57,558 bases of DNA from Methylophaga sp. (GCF_009711715.1 NZ_VENF01000018.1:1-57558); one strand, 5' to 3'. Shown: positions 42,937 through 53,002, counted from the first letter of the stretch. Notes: generated by a model from the letters alone, not told the origin. Made by a program: numbers and translations.

Positions 42937-44112
42937 TTGAAAGTGGAGTCGAAGCATAAGTGGATGATCAGAAGTCGTCAAAGTCAAGGTAGTGAATGCT
43001 TCCAGATGGAAAAGTTGATTTTTTTACATATTGAAAAGGCTGCAGGCACATCACAGCGCGCCCTTTTCTATCAAAGCTTTGGTAAAGAAAACGTTTATTG
43101 GTACGGTGCTGATCCAAACAGGAAGAAATTTCGAAAGGATGATGTTGACAAGTCATTTGTTATCGGTGGCCATAAAAAATTCAACTTTTATTCGCGAAGT
43201 TGCGAAAGTCGGTTACTTCGATGGTTGACAAGTGGTTATAAGGAATCAGATTTCAAGCCAGATACGTTTGGGTATATTGCTGTTGTTAGAGACCCTGTCG
43301 AAAGGGTTATATCATTCTTTAACTACTGCAGGACGCAAGAATACGAGAATTGGTCCAGGCACAAATTAGACCCAAACAGTCTTGGAAAAACATTACATAA
43401 GAGCAGAACTTTCAGGCGTGTTATCAGGAATGCACAGTGTCGTTATTTGTCAGGAGCCGAATCTTTTGAAAAGGCGAAAGAAAATATATCAAAAAACAAA
43501 TTTGTTGTTGCATCGCTGGAACACATTGAGCTTCTTAATGATTACTTAATTAGAAATATAGAATGTGTTGATAGAACGTTAAATAAAAATAACGCAGGAA
43601 AGTCCGGTTATAAGGAAGAGATTGATATTGACGATGAGTTAAAAGAAGAGATAACTGAACTTGTCTCAGAAGATATCAAGTTATATGACTTCATCAACAA
43701 CGAATGTTATGGCCTTTTTGATAATATTAGCCAAAATGATTGGAACTTGTTTAATTCGACCGTGATGGATGCCGCAACAGTCCCTAAACTTCGGATATCG
43801 ATAAAAACATTAAGACTACATAACGACGTGTTATCAGCTCAAGTTGAGTTGCATAATGAGTCAGCTAATGAGTATTCCCCTGATAATTGTTATATAGGGC
43901 TACGGTTGTTCGATGCAGAAGGAAATTGTTGCCTCGAGAGACGTAACCTGATTGAGCCGATAAGAAGTCAATCAAGAAAAACATTTCTGTTCCGAGCAGA
44001 AGGAGTACACCACGAGGATTTCAAAGCCAGGTTCGATATTGTGGATGTAAATAACAAACGCTGGCTTGGCGAAGATACGGTCAGTATTTCAGAGTTTGAA
44101 TTTTCAAGATAA
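42937..44112 (+). CDS. Sulfotransferase with C-terminal beta-sandwich-like domain
   Basis: The start is TTG at 42937, six bases after GAGG; a later ATG at 43006 lacks a ribosome site. The 391-residue product has the PAPS loop KLIFLHIEKAAGTSQRALFY (about 26-45), with EKAAGT instead of PKTGGT, and IAVVRDPVERVISFFNYCRT as the 3'-phosphate segment. From about residue 285 a separate domain follows (LRISIKTLRLHNDVLSAQVE, then YIGLRLFDAEGNCCLERRNL). It resembles in pattern the immunoglobulin-like glycan-binding domain at the C-terminus of Wzt-type ABC proteins. That likeness is judged by eye. It may recognise the polymer end to be sulfated. It follows the tandem enzyme by 14 bases. Confidence 0.8.
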   Translation: MKVESKHKWMIRSRQSQGSECFQMEKLIFLHIEKAAGTSQRALFYQSFGKENVYWYGADPNRKKFRKDDVDKSFVIGGHKKFNFYSRSCESRLLRWLTSGYKESDFKPDTFGYIAVVRDPVERVISFFNYCRTQEYENWSRHKLDPNSLGKTLHKSRTFRRVIRNAQCRYLSGAESFEKAKENISKNKFVVASLEHIELLNDYLIRNIECVDRTLNKNNAGKSGYKEEIDIDDELKEEITELVSEDIKLYDFINNECYGLFDNISQNDWNLFNSTVMDAATVPKLRISIKTLRLHNDVLSAQVELHNESANEYSPDNCYIGLRLFDAEGNCCLERRNLIEPIRSQSRKTFLFRAEGVHHEDFKARFDIVDVNNKRWLGEDTVSISEFEFSR

Positions 44113-44123
44113 ATTAAGGATAA

Positions 44124-45167
<1,044 letters not shown>

Positions 45168-45189
45168 CGATATGAACTTGATTACTCGC

Positions 45190-45380
45190 TTCACTTCGCC
45201 CTTCGGGTCAGCCTAACGGCTGTTCAACGCACTTCGTGACGTTGTCCCGCCTGTGCGGGAATGACAGAATAAGTTTCCTCGGCTTCGCTTGTGGTGAAGA
45301 AGATGTTCGGCCGATGCTTTTCTGTGTCATGCCTTAGATAACGGCTTCTGAGATTTCTCGGCTGCGCTCGGAATGACAAA
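45190..45380. repeat. Repeat cluster between gmd and rmd
   Basis: This 328-base gap has no gene. It contains a tract with short dyads (CTTCGCCCTTCGGGTCAGCC), an inverted family D copy (GTCCCGCCTGTGCGGGAATG from 45244), a partial B-like piece near 45275 (TTTCCTCGGCTTCGCTT) and a clear inverted family B copy (GAGATTTCTCGGCTGCGCTC from 45350, then GGAATGAC). Several can fold as hairpins. Confidence 0.65.
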
Positions 45381-45495
45381 GTAGTACAGGATGACAAAGT
45401 GGCGAGCATGGAATGGCAGGTTCCCTGACGGTGGTTGAAATGACCTAAGTTCGGCAAAATTCCAAGCTATGCAATAAACAATTAAGGTGTAATGC

Positions 45496-46350
45496 ATGCA
45501 TGTATTAGTGACAGGACTGAGCGGTTTTACAGGCCAGTACGTCAAGGAGGCTCTGGTTTCGGCAGGTCACCAAGTGACTGGAATTTCGGCAGATCTGCTT
45601 GATGCTGATGCAGTTGCTGCTGAGGTAAAAGAAATAGAGCCCCATGCTGTCATTCATCTTGCGGCGATTGCTTTTGTTGCACATGGAAGCCCGGATGACT
45701 TTTACAAAGTCAATTTGGTTGGTACTAGGCATTTTCTGCAGGCCCTGTCAGAACACGCCTCCGATGTAAAGATGGTTTTGCTTGCCAGTAGCGCTAATGT
45801 TTACGGCAATACCGAAGGTATGATGCGTGAAACAACTGTTCCGGCTCCTGCGAATGACTATGCAGTGAGCAAGCTGGCAATGGAGTATATGGCAAAATTG
45901 TGGCTGCCTGAACTACCTATTGTTATTGCCAGGCCTTTTAATTACACCGGTGTGGGACAGTCCGAGAACTTCCTGATTCCTAAAATCGTCAGTCACTTTA
46001 AACGTCAGGCAACCGAGATTGAGCTGGGCAATCTGGATGTATGGCGTGACTTCGGGGATGTGCGTTCAGTGGCAGAGGCTTATCTTGGTTTGATTGAAAA
46101 AGGTCAACCAGGCGAGACCTACAACATCAGTTCATCTGCTCCTGTGGCGCTGCGGGAAGTGATTTCCTTGTGTGAACAACTCACTGGACATCAGTTGGAA
46201 GTAAACGTCAACCCGGCATTTGTTCGTGCCAATGAAGTTGTCAGACTTTCAGGAGATGCTTCCAAGCTCAGAGCACTTCTGCCTGAATGGAAAATGCCGG
46301 CTTTGCGGGAAACTTTGTCATGGATGTTTAGTGAGCCGGGTAAAGTTTGA
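45496..46350 (+). CDS. rmd: GDP-6-deoxy-D-mannose reductase (GDP-4-keto-6-deoxy-mannose reductase)
   Basis: Rmd reduces the Gmd product to GDP-D-rhamnose. The 284-residue SDR protein has the NAD motif MHVLVTGLSGFTGQYVKEAL, HLAAIAFVAHGSPDDFYKVN, the active-site LLASSANVYGNTE and NDYAVSKLAMEYMAK, and ARPFNYTGVGQSENFLIPK, which is characteristic of Rmd-like enzymes. GDP-D-rhamnose is thus likely to be a donor for the GT4 enzymes that follow. A GDP-6-deoxy-talose synthase would have similar motifs, but the Gmd-Rmd pairing is the simpler reading. Its TGA overlaps the TTG start of the next gene. Confidence 0.88.
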   Translation: MHVLVTGLSGFTGQYVKEALVSAGHQVTGISADLLDADAVAAEVKEIEPHAVIHLAAIAFVAHGSPDDFYKVNLVGTRHFLQALSEHASDVKMVLLASSANVYGNTEGMMRETTVPAPANDYAVSKLAMEYMAKLWLPELPIVIARPFNYTGVGQSENFLIPKIVSHFKRQATEIELGNLDVWRDFGDVRSVAEAYLGLIEKGQPGETYNISSSAPVALREVISLCEQLTGHQLEVNVNPAFVRANEVVRLSGDASKLRALLPEWKMPALRETLSWMFSEPGKV

Positions 46351-47495
46351 AAATATTGATCGATATCGATGCGCTGACACCACCATTAACGGGGATAGGG
46401 TATTACACTGCGAAGTTGCTCAAGGGGCTGCAGGAAGCTGATGATGTTGGTGAGTTAAAACTAATCCGTGATGGAAATATTATCGAACCTGAAGTTCTCA
46501 GCATAACTGAAAATATGCTGCAGTCTGCTCGCGTTGCTGCAAGGCAGTTGCCATTTCGGCCTTTATTAAGATGGGGATACCAAAAATACCGAACGATGCG
46601 TTTCTGGCAACACTCGGCCGGGTTTAAAGATTTTATTTATCATGCACCGAACTATTCTTTGCTTCCCTTTCAGGGGCGTTCGGTGGTCACAATCCATGAT
46701 CTTTCATTTATCAGACACCCCGAGTTTCACCCTCCGGATAGAGTGAATTATTGGCGTAAGAATATCCATCGGGTCGTCAAACGGGCCGATCACATCATTA
46801 CCGACTCTGAGTTTCAGCGCGGTGAGATCATTGATGTGTTTGATGTTGAGCCGGATAACGTTTCTGCAATTCATCTTGGGGTCAGTGGGGAGTTTCGTGC
46901 CTATTCCATGGATGACTGTGCGACTGTTCTGGCTGAAAATGGGCTTCAATATAAGCAGTTCTGCCTGGTAGTGGCGACGGTAGAACCCAGAAAAAACTTT
47001 GAACGGATTGTGCGGGCATTTGAGAGTCTGCCTGAAGAACTGAAATACGCTTATCCCTTGGTCATTGTCGGCGATAAAGGCTGGTTAAGTGATGATATTC
47101 ATCAGTCTATTGAGCGGCTTATCGAGAAAAAGCAGGCCCATCGGCTAGGGTATGTACCGGATGAAGCCTTATGGCGGCTCTATGCCTCGGCAACGGTGTT
47201 TGTTTACCCATCGTTGTATGAAGGTTTTGGCTTGCCCGTATTAGAGGCAATGGCGAGTGGGACTGCCGTGTTAAGCTCAAACAGCAGCTCTATTCCCGAA
47301 GTGGCTGGAGAGGCCTGTGTGCTTGTTGACCCTTATTTTGTGGAGCAACTTACGGATGAGTGGCGGAAATTGTTATCTGATGAGACAAAGCAATCGCATC
47401 ACGTTTCCATGGGATTGAAACGTGCCACAATATTCACTTGGGACAAGTGTGTGGCGGAGACGATCAATGTCTATAAAAAGCTGGATGGTGGTTGA
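46347..47495 (+). CDS. GT4-family glycosyltransferase
   Basis: The 382-residue GT-B enzyme starts at TTG overlapping the rmd stop (MKILIDIDALTPPLTGIGYY). The glycine-rich N-terminus is followed by VVTIHDLSFIRHPEFHP, VATVEPRKNFERIVRAFESL and the donor site SLYEGFGLPVLEAMASGTAV with the E-x7-E motif. This pattern is common in mannosyl- and D-rhamnosyltransferases of O-antigen loci. The position right after gmd and rmd makes GDP-D-rhamnose or GDP-mannose likely donors. It is translationally coupled to its neighbours on both sides. Confidence 0.88.
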   Translation: MKILIDIDALTPPLTGIGYYTAKLLKGLQEADDVGELKLIRDGNIIEPEVLSITENMLQSARVAARQLPFRPLLRWGYQKYRTMRFWQHSAGFKDFIYHAPNYSLLPFQGRSVVTIHDLSFIRHPEFHPPDRVNYWRKNIHRVVKRADHIITDSEFQRGEIIDVFDVEPDNVSAIHLGVSGEFRAYSMDDCATVLAENGLQYKQFCLVVATVEPRKNFERIVRAFESLPEELKYAYPLVIVGDKGWLSDDIHQSIERLIEKKQAHRLGYVPDEALWRLYASATVFVYPSLYEGFGLPVLEAMASGTAVLSSNSSSIPEVAGEACVLVDPYFVEQLTDEWRKLLSDETKQSHHVSMGLKRATIFTWDKCVAETINVYKKLDGG

Positions 47496-48610
47496 GCAAC
47501 ATGCGTGTTCTGCATTTCTTTAAAACCTACTTTCCGGACTCGTTTGGCGGGATAGAACAGGTTATCAACCAGATTGCCCGTGGTGCTGCCCATCATGCTA
47601 TTGAGACTGATGTGCTGTCTTTGAGTAAGGATGGTGATAACAGCACTATTGAACTTGATGGCCACCATGTGCATCGGGCGAAACAAAATTTTTATATTGC
47701 CTCAACCGGTATTTCGTTTTCCGTCTTTCAGCAGTTTGCCAAACTGGCAAAGAATGCTGACATCGTGCACTACCATTTCCCCTGGCCATTGATGGACTTG
47801 GCACACCTGACTACAAGAATAAACAAGCCAACTGTGGTTACTTATCAGTCCGACATTGTTCGGCAGAAACATTTGTTGAAACTATACAAGCCGCTGATGT
47901 ATCGGTTTTTAGACAGCGTCGATCGTATCGTGGCGACATCGCCGAATTATCTTGCCAGTAGTGAAGTCTTGAATCGCTTCAAGGACAAGACTGATGTGAT
48001 TCCGATAGGGCTGGACAAAAGCTTGTATCCTAAGGTTGAGCAGAACCGGCTTGAACAATGGCGGAGCCGGGTGGGCGATAAGTTTTTCCTATTTGTCGGT
48101 GTGTTCCGCTATTACAAAGGGCTGCATATTCTGATCGAAGCGGCAAGAACAGCGAATTATCCGATTGTTATTGCAGGGGCGGGGCCTGTTGAAAATGAAC
48201 TAAAAGCGCTGGTTGCCCGCTATGACCTGAATAATATTCATTTTGTCGGCCGGGTCTCTGACAAAGATAAGGTGGCATTGCTTAACCTTTGTTATGCCGT
48301 GGTCTTTCCTTCACACCTGCGCTCTGAAGCTTTTGGTATTTCCTTACTGGAAGGCGCTATGTACGGCAAGCCAATGATTTCCAGTGAAATTGGCACAGGA
48401 ACCACCTTTATCAACATTGAAGGGGAGACAGGACTTGTCATACCACCTGGCGACCATCAGGCCCTAAGTCAGGCGATGCAGTGGTTGGTATCGAATCCTG
48501 TCGAGGCTGGAGTGATGGGAGAGCGGGCTGAACAGCGTTATCAGCAGTTGTTTACTGCTGAGCGGATGGTGGAATCCTATGTTCAGCTTTATCGGGGGTT
48601 AATTCAGTAA
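47492..48610 (+). CDS. GT4-family glycosyltransferase
   Basis: The product has 372 residues from TTG at 47492, or 369 from the ATG at 47501. Features are RVLHFFKTYFPDSFGGIEQV at the start, HYHFPWPLMDLAHL, a middle VATSPNYLAS, FLFVGVFRYYKGLHILIEAA and the donor site LRSEAFGISLLEGAMYGKPM. The start FFKTYFPDSFGGIEQVI is typical of WbcZ/WbpZ-like GT4 enzymes in D-rhamnan or mannan synthesis. It is the last plus-strand gene of this polysaccharide stretch. Its final 59 bases overlap the convergent gene at 48552-50306. Confidence 0.87.
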   Translation: MSNMRVLHFFKTYFPDSFGGIEQVINQIARGAAHHAIETDVLSLSKDGDNSTIELDGHHVHRAKQNFYIASTGISFSVFQQFAKLAKNADIVHYHFPWPLMDLAHLTTRINKPTVVTYQSDIVRQKHLLKLYKPLMYRFLDSVDRIVATSPNYLASSEVLNRFKDKTDVIPIGLDKSLYPKVEQNRLEQWRSRVGDKFFLFVGVFRYYKGLHILIEAARTANYPIVIAGAGPVENELKALVARYDLNNIHFVGRVSDKDKVALLNLCYAVVFPSHLRSEAFGISLLEGAMYGKPMISSEIGTGTTFINIEGETGLVIPPGDHQALSQAMQWLVSNPVEAGVMGERAEQRYQQLFTAERMVESYVQLYRGLIQ

Positions 48611-50306
48611 ACTTGGTCAGGGCTTGCTGCAAAAGTTCAATAGCATCCTCATATTGTTGTTGATGGAAGTTACGTTCAAATGTTGACAATAAGGAGGCAA
48701 GTTCATAATTTTCAACAGGGAATTGCAACAGTTCTGCACGGTGTCCATGCGCTGATTGAATGGCATCTTTTACATTCGTATCGTTGTTCTTTTTTGGGTC
48801 AATACCTGCGCCTGCCGGTTCAATGACCCAGGTTGGCCAGTGAAAGCTGATAATCTGATCGTCTGAGTCTTTTAACAGGGACAGGTGATTCGGTTTTGGA
48901 GCAATAAAACTTAACGGTAATGCCCGCAGTATGGACTTTATATCAGGCATGGCGTCTTCTATTTCCTGAATGACTTGCTTGCCCTTCTCGGAAGCAACCA
49001 TACGCAGTCTGTCCATCATGGCCTTGTCAATTCTTTCCCATAAGAGTGCTTTAGATCTTTTATAGCGCTCAACTAGTGTTTCAGAAGGGGGAAACATTAA
49101 TAGTTTTTCATTAACAACATTATTAAGCTTTATGGCTTCCTGAAAAGGTAAGAATTCATGGTCTGTTATATCGAAAACATGGCAGTGATAACTACCGATC
49201 ATGGTGGCAAGAAGAAAAGGCGGGCAAGGAAATTCACTGTCAAGATCGGCAAGCATTAAAGTGGATTCATGTAGTGCCTGAGAAGCTAGTCTTTCCTCAA
49301 ATATTTTTATCAGAAAGGTTTTTTCCAGTACTTTTGACTCTGCCTGTAGCACGACAATATTGTTAAGACGGGTCTGCTGCCATTTGTTAGCTATGTCCCC
49401 AATATTTTTGTCCGCTGTGGCTTCTTGCAGTAGCGGTACTAACCAGTTTTCTAAAGCCTGATTTTTGAGTAAGTCCCACACACTTTTATGGTGAGAGTTG
49501 ATAGCCGGTAAGAACGCCTGATTATGGAAAAATAAAGCGTTAATTTTCCCTTCATCCTGTTTGAGTGTGAAGAGGTAAGAAGCGGTGAAACTCAATCTCA
49601 CTAACATCAGCCTGCCGATAATAATGGTTATCAATCCAATGATGAACTCTGGAGGAGTGAGATACAGAAAATCAAAGACGATATATAAAAATACCAGTAA
49701 AAAAACCACATTGGAGATACTAATGGCAGTAGGTTGAGACTTGTCATTGATTAGTGTTTTTAAGCTGGGGCTTGATAAATATAGGATATAGGTGATGAAG
49801 TATGCAAGAAACAAGACTGCGATGATGAACACAGCCATATCCCAGTAAAAAATAGAGAGCAAACCTATCGTAACCACGAAAAAGACAAGCCCAGCAAGAG
49901 CATCGGTATATTTTGTGTAGGCCTTGGATGCAAAATTATCCTGGTTCTCAAAGATAATTATTTTCTGCGTTTTTTCGAGAAGGTTTTTGACTCCACGCTC
50001 GGTCGTTTTATCACTAATTTTTTTTAATATCACAGTGATTGCATAAGACGCGACTGACAAGATAACGAGAGAGAGGATGAGCGTGTTTTTCCCTATTGCC
50101 TGCAACGTTTCTGGAAAATAGCTTGGTATGTTTTCGGCCCCTAATAGCATGACGACTTTCAAGGGCATCAGAAACGCCATCATCATGGCTATTTGTGAGA
50201 TCAGTGTAGTGAATACTGACACTGGAGTTGCAACAGGGGTACCTTTTAGAAAGGTTTTTGTCAGTTTGATAAGCCAGCGTGATGTGGAAATAGTCAAGTC
50301 GCTCAA
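48552..50306 (-). CDS. Unrecognised membrane protein with large C-terminal domain
   Basis: The 584-residue product was not recognised. The N-terminal half has about six predicted membrane helices (for example TTLISQIAMMMAFLMPLKVV, TLILSLVILSVASYAITVIL and ALAGLVFFVVTIGLLSIFYW) and a general look of an ABC-transporter membrane domain, but no ATP-binding domain follows. The C-terminal half (about 290-584) is soluble. The stretch PKPNHLSLLKDSDDQIISFH resembles the catalytic-loop region of aminoglycoside phosphotransferase-like kinases, with the key Asp residues missing, so a degenerate kinase fold is possible; this is inference. The last 50 residues form helices like a TPR. The start is TTG. It is the only minus-strand gene in the polysaccharide region and overlaps the convergent glycosyltransferase end by 59 bases. 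Confidence 0.6.
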   Translation of the reverse strand: MSDLTISTSRWLIKLTKTFLKGTPVATPVSVFTTLISQIAMMMAFLMPLKVVMLLGAENIPSYFPETLQAIGKNTLILSLVILSVASYAITVILKKISDKTTERGVKNLLEKTQKIIIFENQDNFASKAYTKYTDALAGLVFFVVTIGLLSIFYWDMAVFIIAVLFLAYFITYILYLSSPSLKTLINDKSQPTAISISNVVFLLVFLYIVFDFLYLTPPEFIIGLITIIIGRLMLVRLSFTASYLFTLKQDEGKINALFFHNQAFLPAINSHHKSVWDLLKNQALENWLVPLLQEATADKNIGDIANKWQQTRLNNIVVLQAESKVLEKTFLIKIFEERLASQALHESTLMLADLDSEFPCPPFLLATMIGSYHCHVFDITDHEFLPFQEAIKLNNVVNEKLLMFPPSETLVERYKRSKALLWERIDKAMMDRLRMVASEKGKQVIQEIEDAMPDIKSILRALPLSFIAPKPNHLSLLKDSDDQIISFHWPTWVIEPAGAGIDPKKNNDTNVKDAIQSAHGHRAELLQFPVENYELASLLSTFERNFHQQQYEDAIELLQQALTKFTELTPDKAEHRIPPSAQQ

Positions 50307-50801
50307 TTTTTACCAATTATGTTTTATAAAGATGAATGTCGCTGTTTCATTAAATGAAGTTCTTGCAATCATAAAGCCCATTATCGAAAATGTCGTAGCT
50401 TATATTTCTGAAGGAAACAGTCTGTCGGCCAAGTATAAGGCTATCAATTTGACCTCAGTGAAAAGCTGCTGCCAACGACGATTATACTGGGTCTCCATAC
50501 GATTAGCATGTGAACACGTTGGTGGAGCATGATTATATGCTACTACTGCCTTTTGACTTTACACAAAACGAACAACATCGAAAATTTTCAGATGCCTCCG
50601 CTGCAGTCGGTATCACAGGGAGAAGGTGGACGGCATGATGGAAGGGGCAGGTGAGAGACAAATTTTTGTGCGCAAATCCCTAATTATGATGAGCAAAAGC
50701 TGATTTGCGTGCGCTTAGTCGGTATGATTGATGATTAAATTCTTTTGCCAAAGCTTTCTGTTAAGGCATTAATCACTATGGTGACAGAGTAGAACGAGTC
50801 A
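50307..50801. other. Gene-free interval upstream of cysC
   Basis: About 495 bases separate the divergent membrane-protein gene and cysC, and both promoters should lie here. CGCAAATC (50671-50678) is repeated in inverted form as GATTTGCG (50702-50709), a possible operator. TTGCCA at 50745 with TAATCA at 50770 is a weak promoter-like pair for cysC with a long 19-base spacer. A 66-codon open frame from 50332 shows no recognisable protein and was not called. Confidence 0.4.
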
Positions 50802-51416
50802 ATGGATCAACAATCTGAAGCAACGAATATCAAGTGGCACCATCATCACATCACTAAAAATGAGCGGGCCACACAAAAGCGTCAACGGCCCTGTATTTTG
50901 TGGTTTACCGGTCTTAGCGGTTCGGGTAAATCGACTATTGCAGGCGCTTTAGAGCAGAAACTGTTTGAGTTGGGACATCACACTTATCTGCTGGATGGGG
51001 ATAACGTTCGCCACGGTTTGAATAAGGATTTGGGCTTCAGCGATTCGGATCGGGTGGAAAATATCCGCCGTATTGGTGAAATGTCGAAACTGTTTGCCGA
51101 TGCCGGCCTGATTGTATTAAGCGCGTTTATTTCACCTTTCCGCTCCGATCGGCGAATGGTAAGGGATTTGGTGGAAGACGGCGAGTTTGTCGAGATTCAT
51201 ATGTCGACGCCGCTAAGTGTCTGTGAGCAGCGTGATCCGAAAGGCTTGTATAAAAAAGCGCGTCAGGGCGAGATCAAAAACTTTACCGGTATTGATTCGG
51301 TTTACGAGGCGCCGGAGTCACCTGAAATTACCTTGAATACGGCTGAGTGTGATGTTGAGGCTTGTGCCAATACAGTAATTGCTTATCTTAAGCAACAAAA
51401 TATTATTCGCGATTGA
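50802..51416 (+). CDS. cysC: Adenylyl-sulfate (APS) kinase
   Basis: CysC phosphorylates APS at the 3'-hydroxyl to give PAPS, the sulfate donor. The 204-residue product has the normal length. The P-loop is [19 protein letters not shown], followed by [20 protein letters not shown], the phosphate-accepting [15 protein letters not shown] and the lid region [20 protein letters not shown]. No ATP sulfurylase gene is present in the window. Its placement beside a polysaccharide locus with three sulfotransferase genes suggests PAPS is made here mainly for glycan sulfation, not only for sulfate assimilation. The next gene begins three bases after its stop. Confidence 0.94.
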   Translation: MDQQSEATNIKWHHHHITKNERATQKRQRPCILWFTGLSGSGKSTIAGALEQKLFELGHHTYLLDGDNVRHGLNKDLGFSDSDRVENIRRIGEMSKLFADAGLIVLSAFISPFRSDRRMVRDLVEDGEFVEIHMSTPLSVCEQRDPKGLYKKARQGEIKNFTGIDSVYEAPESPEITLNTAECDVEACANTVIAYLKQQNIIRD

Positions 51417-51419
51417 TTA

Positions 51420-52379
51420 ATGGCTAACATTGATGTTTTTAACGGCGATGCGGATGGCATCTGTTCACTAATTCAATTGAGGCTGGCTAAACCTCAGGAT
51501 TCTGCGCTGGTGACTGGTATTAAGCGTGACATCAATCTACTGGAGAAAGTTAAACCTTCAGTCGGTGATGCGGTTACCGTGCTAGATATCTCCATGCAGA
51601 AAAATCATGCTGATTTGCAGCGTATTTTGTCAGCCGGAGCAAGAGTCTTTTACGCTGATCATCACAATCCGGGTGAAATCATTGAGCATCCGGCGCTAGA
51701 AACTCATATTGATACCTCCCCCTCCATCTGCACTGCCTTGATAGTGGATAGATACCTCAACGGGCAGTTTCATTTATGGGCCATCACAGCGGCCTTTGGT
51801 GATAATTTGACCAGCCTTGCCAGCAAGCTGGCAAGCGAACAGGGGTTGGATGCTGAGGAGACTTCAGTACTGCAACAGCTTGGGATTTACCTCAACTACA
51901 ATGGTTACGGCGCGAGTCTGGATGATCTGTTTTTCCATCCGGCCGATTTATATCAGGCTTGTGTGAAGCACCATACCCCGTTTGATTTTATTACACAGAA
52001 CAGCATAATTTTTGAAACATTGCGTAAGGGATATCATCGGGATATCGATTCCGCCAGGGCTCAGAAAACATTCCATGAAACAGATGCCGTTGCTGCACTT
52101 CGGCTGCCAGATGAAAAATGGGCGAGACGGGTGAGTGGTGTGTTCAGCAACCAGCTCAGCAATGAACATCCGGACCGTGCTCATTTGATCATGACGGAGA
52201 AAGAGGGGGGAGATTATCTGGTCAGCATTCGGGCCCCACTCAGTCAGTTGGAAGGCGCCGATGAAGTAGCAGGACGATTTAAAACTGGTGGTGGGCGTAA
52301 AGGAGCGGCAGGAATTAATTCGTTGAAAGAGGAAGAGATTCCCTTGTTGATTGATTTGATGGAGCAGCGCTATGGATGA
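51420..52379 (+). CDS. DHH/DHHA1-family phosphoesterase
   Basis: The 319-residue product has the DHH layout. IDVFNGDADGICSLIQLRLA at the start holds the first metal Asp residues, VLDISMQKNHADLQ the next, the signature D80-H81-H82 is in FYADHHNPGE, and the C-terminal DHHA1 glycine motif is FKTGGGRKGAAGIN. Relatives include NrnA-type enzymes that degrade short RNA and remove the 3'-phosphate of PAP. Coupling to cysC (three-base gap) makes a PAP phosphatase, clearing the by-product of the sulfotransferases, an attractive inference. Nano-RNase activity is the alternative. No membrane segments are visible. Confidence 0.82.
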   Translation: MANIDVFNGDADGICSLIQLRLAKPQDSALVTGIKRDINLLEKVKPSVGDAVTVLDISMQKNHADLQRILSAGARVFYADHHNPGEIIEHPALETHIDTSPSICTALIVDRYLNGQFHLWAITAAFGDNLTSLASKLASEQGLDAEETSVLQQLGIYLNYNGYGASLDDLFFHPADLYQACVKHHTPFDFITQNSIIFETLRKGYHRDIDSARAQKTFHETDAVAALRLPDEKWARRVSGVFSNQLSNEHPDRAHLIMTEKEGGDYLVSIRAPLSQLEGADEVAGRFKTGGGRKGAAGINSLKEEEIPLLIDLMEQRYG

Positions 52380-52548
52380 ATGGACATAAGCTGATTCATC
52401 CTCATTCTGGCTCCCTTGGCTGGCTCAGTGTCACAATGCCTTTGTCATGTCTAAAATTAGCGAGTTAGCCTAAATGTGAACATAGCCTCACAAAAATGGA
52501 AAATGGCCTTGAATTAAAAAATCAGCATGTGTATGTTATTTATTAAAG

Positions 52549-53002
52549 GCCGTAGCAAACGGCTGGAAGCCTACAGTGAGCCATCACTGTCTCAATGAGT
52601 TGTCACCAAGGTGGCTACAAACTTTGAAAAACAATCAAGAACACCGTTCTTGATGTCTTCCCAATAAACCCGACTTTGCCCAAGGGCTCTGTACTCAGAC
52701 AAAAGTCATACGCTGTCTTTTGTTCTAAGCATGCTCGATTTTCTTCGAGCTGTCCCGTTGAAACTATCTATGTTCTGGGACTACTTAATCCTTTCAATAA
52801 AGAACTCAGCTGAGTATGCAGCTTGCAATCGTTTGCAAGTGAGCGCGTTGTTCGGCGTGGCGACATGGATTGCAATGTCGCAATGGGCTTTTTCGCCGAG
52901 AGGTGCATGTGCCAGCTCCTAACGGTCTTATCACATGTCTCAGCATCCGTGGTTCAGCATGAAAGTTTATAAGCTAATGAGCGATAAATCACTGATTTAT
53001 CG
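52549..53002. repeat. Cluster of perfect short inverted repeats upstream of the recombinase
   Basis: The 660-base gap 52380-53040 has no convincing gene but carries many dyads. Found by eye: GCCGT/ACGGC (52549-52563), ACAGTGA/TCACTGT (52573-52590), ATCAAGAAC/GTTCTTGAT (52634-52654) and ACAAAAG/CTTTTGT (52699-52723). Further ones are GCTCGA/TCGAGC (52733-52750), ACTCAGCTGAGT (52804-52815), CTTGCAA/TTGCAAG (52822-52839), GCGACAT/ATGTCGC (52860-52881) and CGATAAATC/GATTTATCG (52982-53002). The density is far above the other gaps. Recombination sites, a structured RNA or phage-like control sites are possible. Confidence 0.6.

Noticed and set aside
52731..52922. A 63-codon open frame in the hairpin-rich region
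   Set aside because: No ribosome site or known motif was seen. It spans four of the inverted repeats and its translation looks random.
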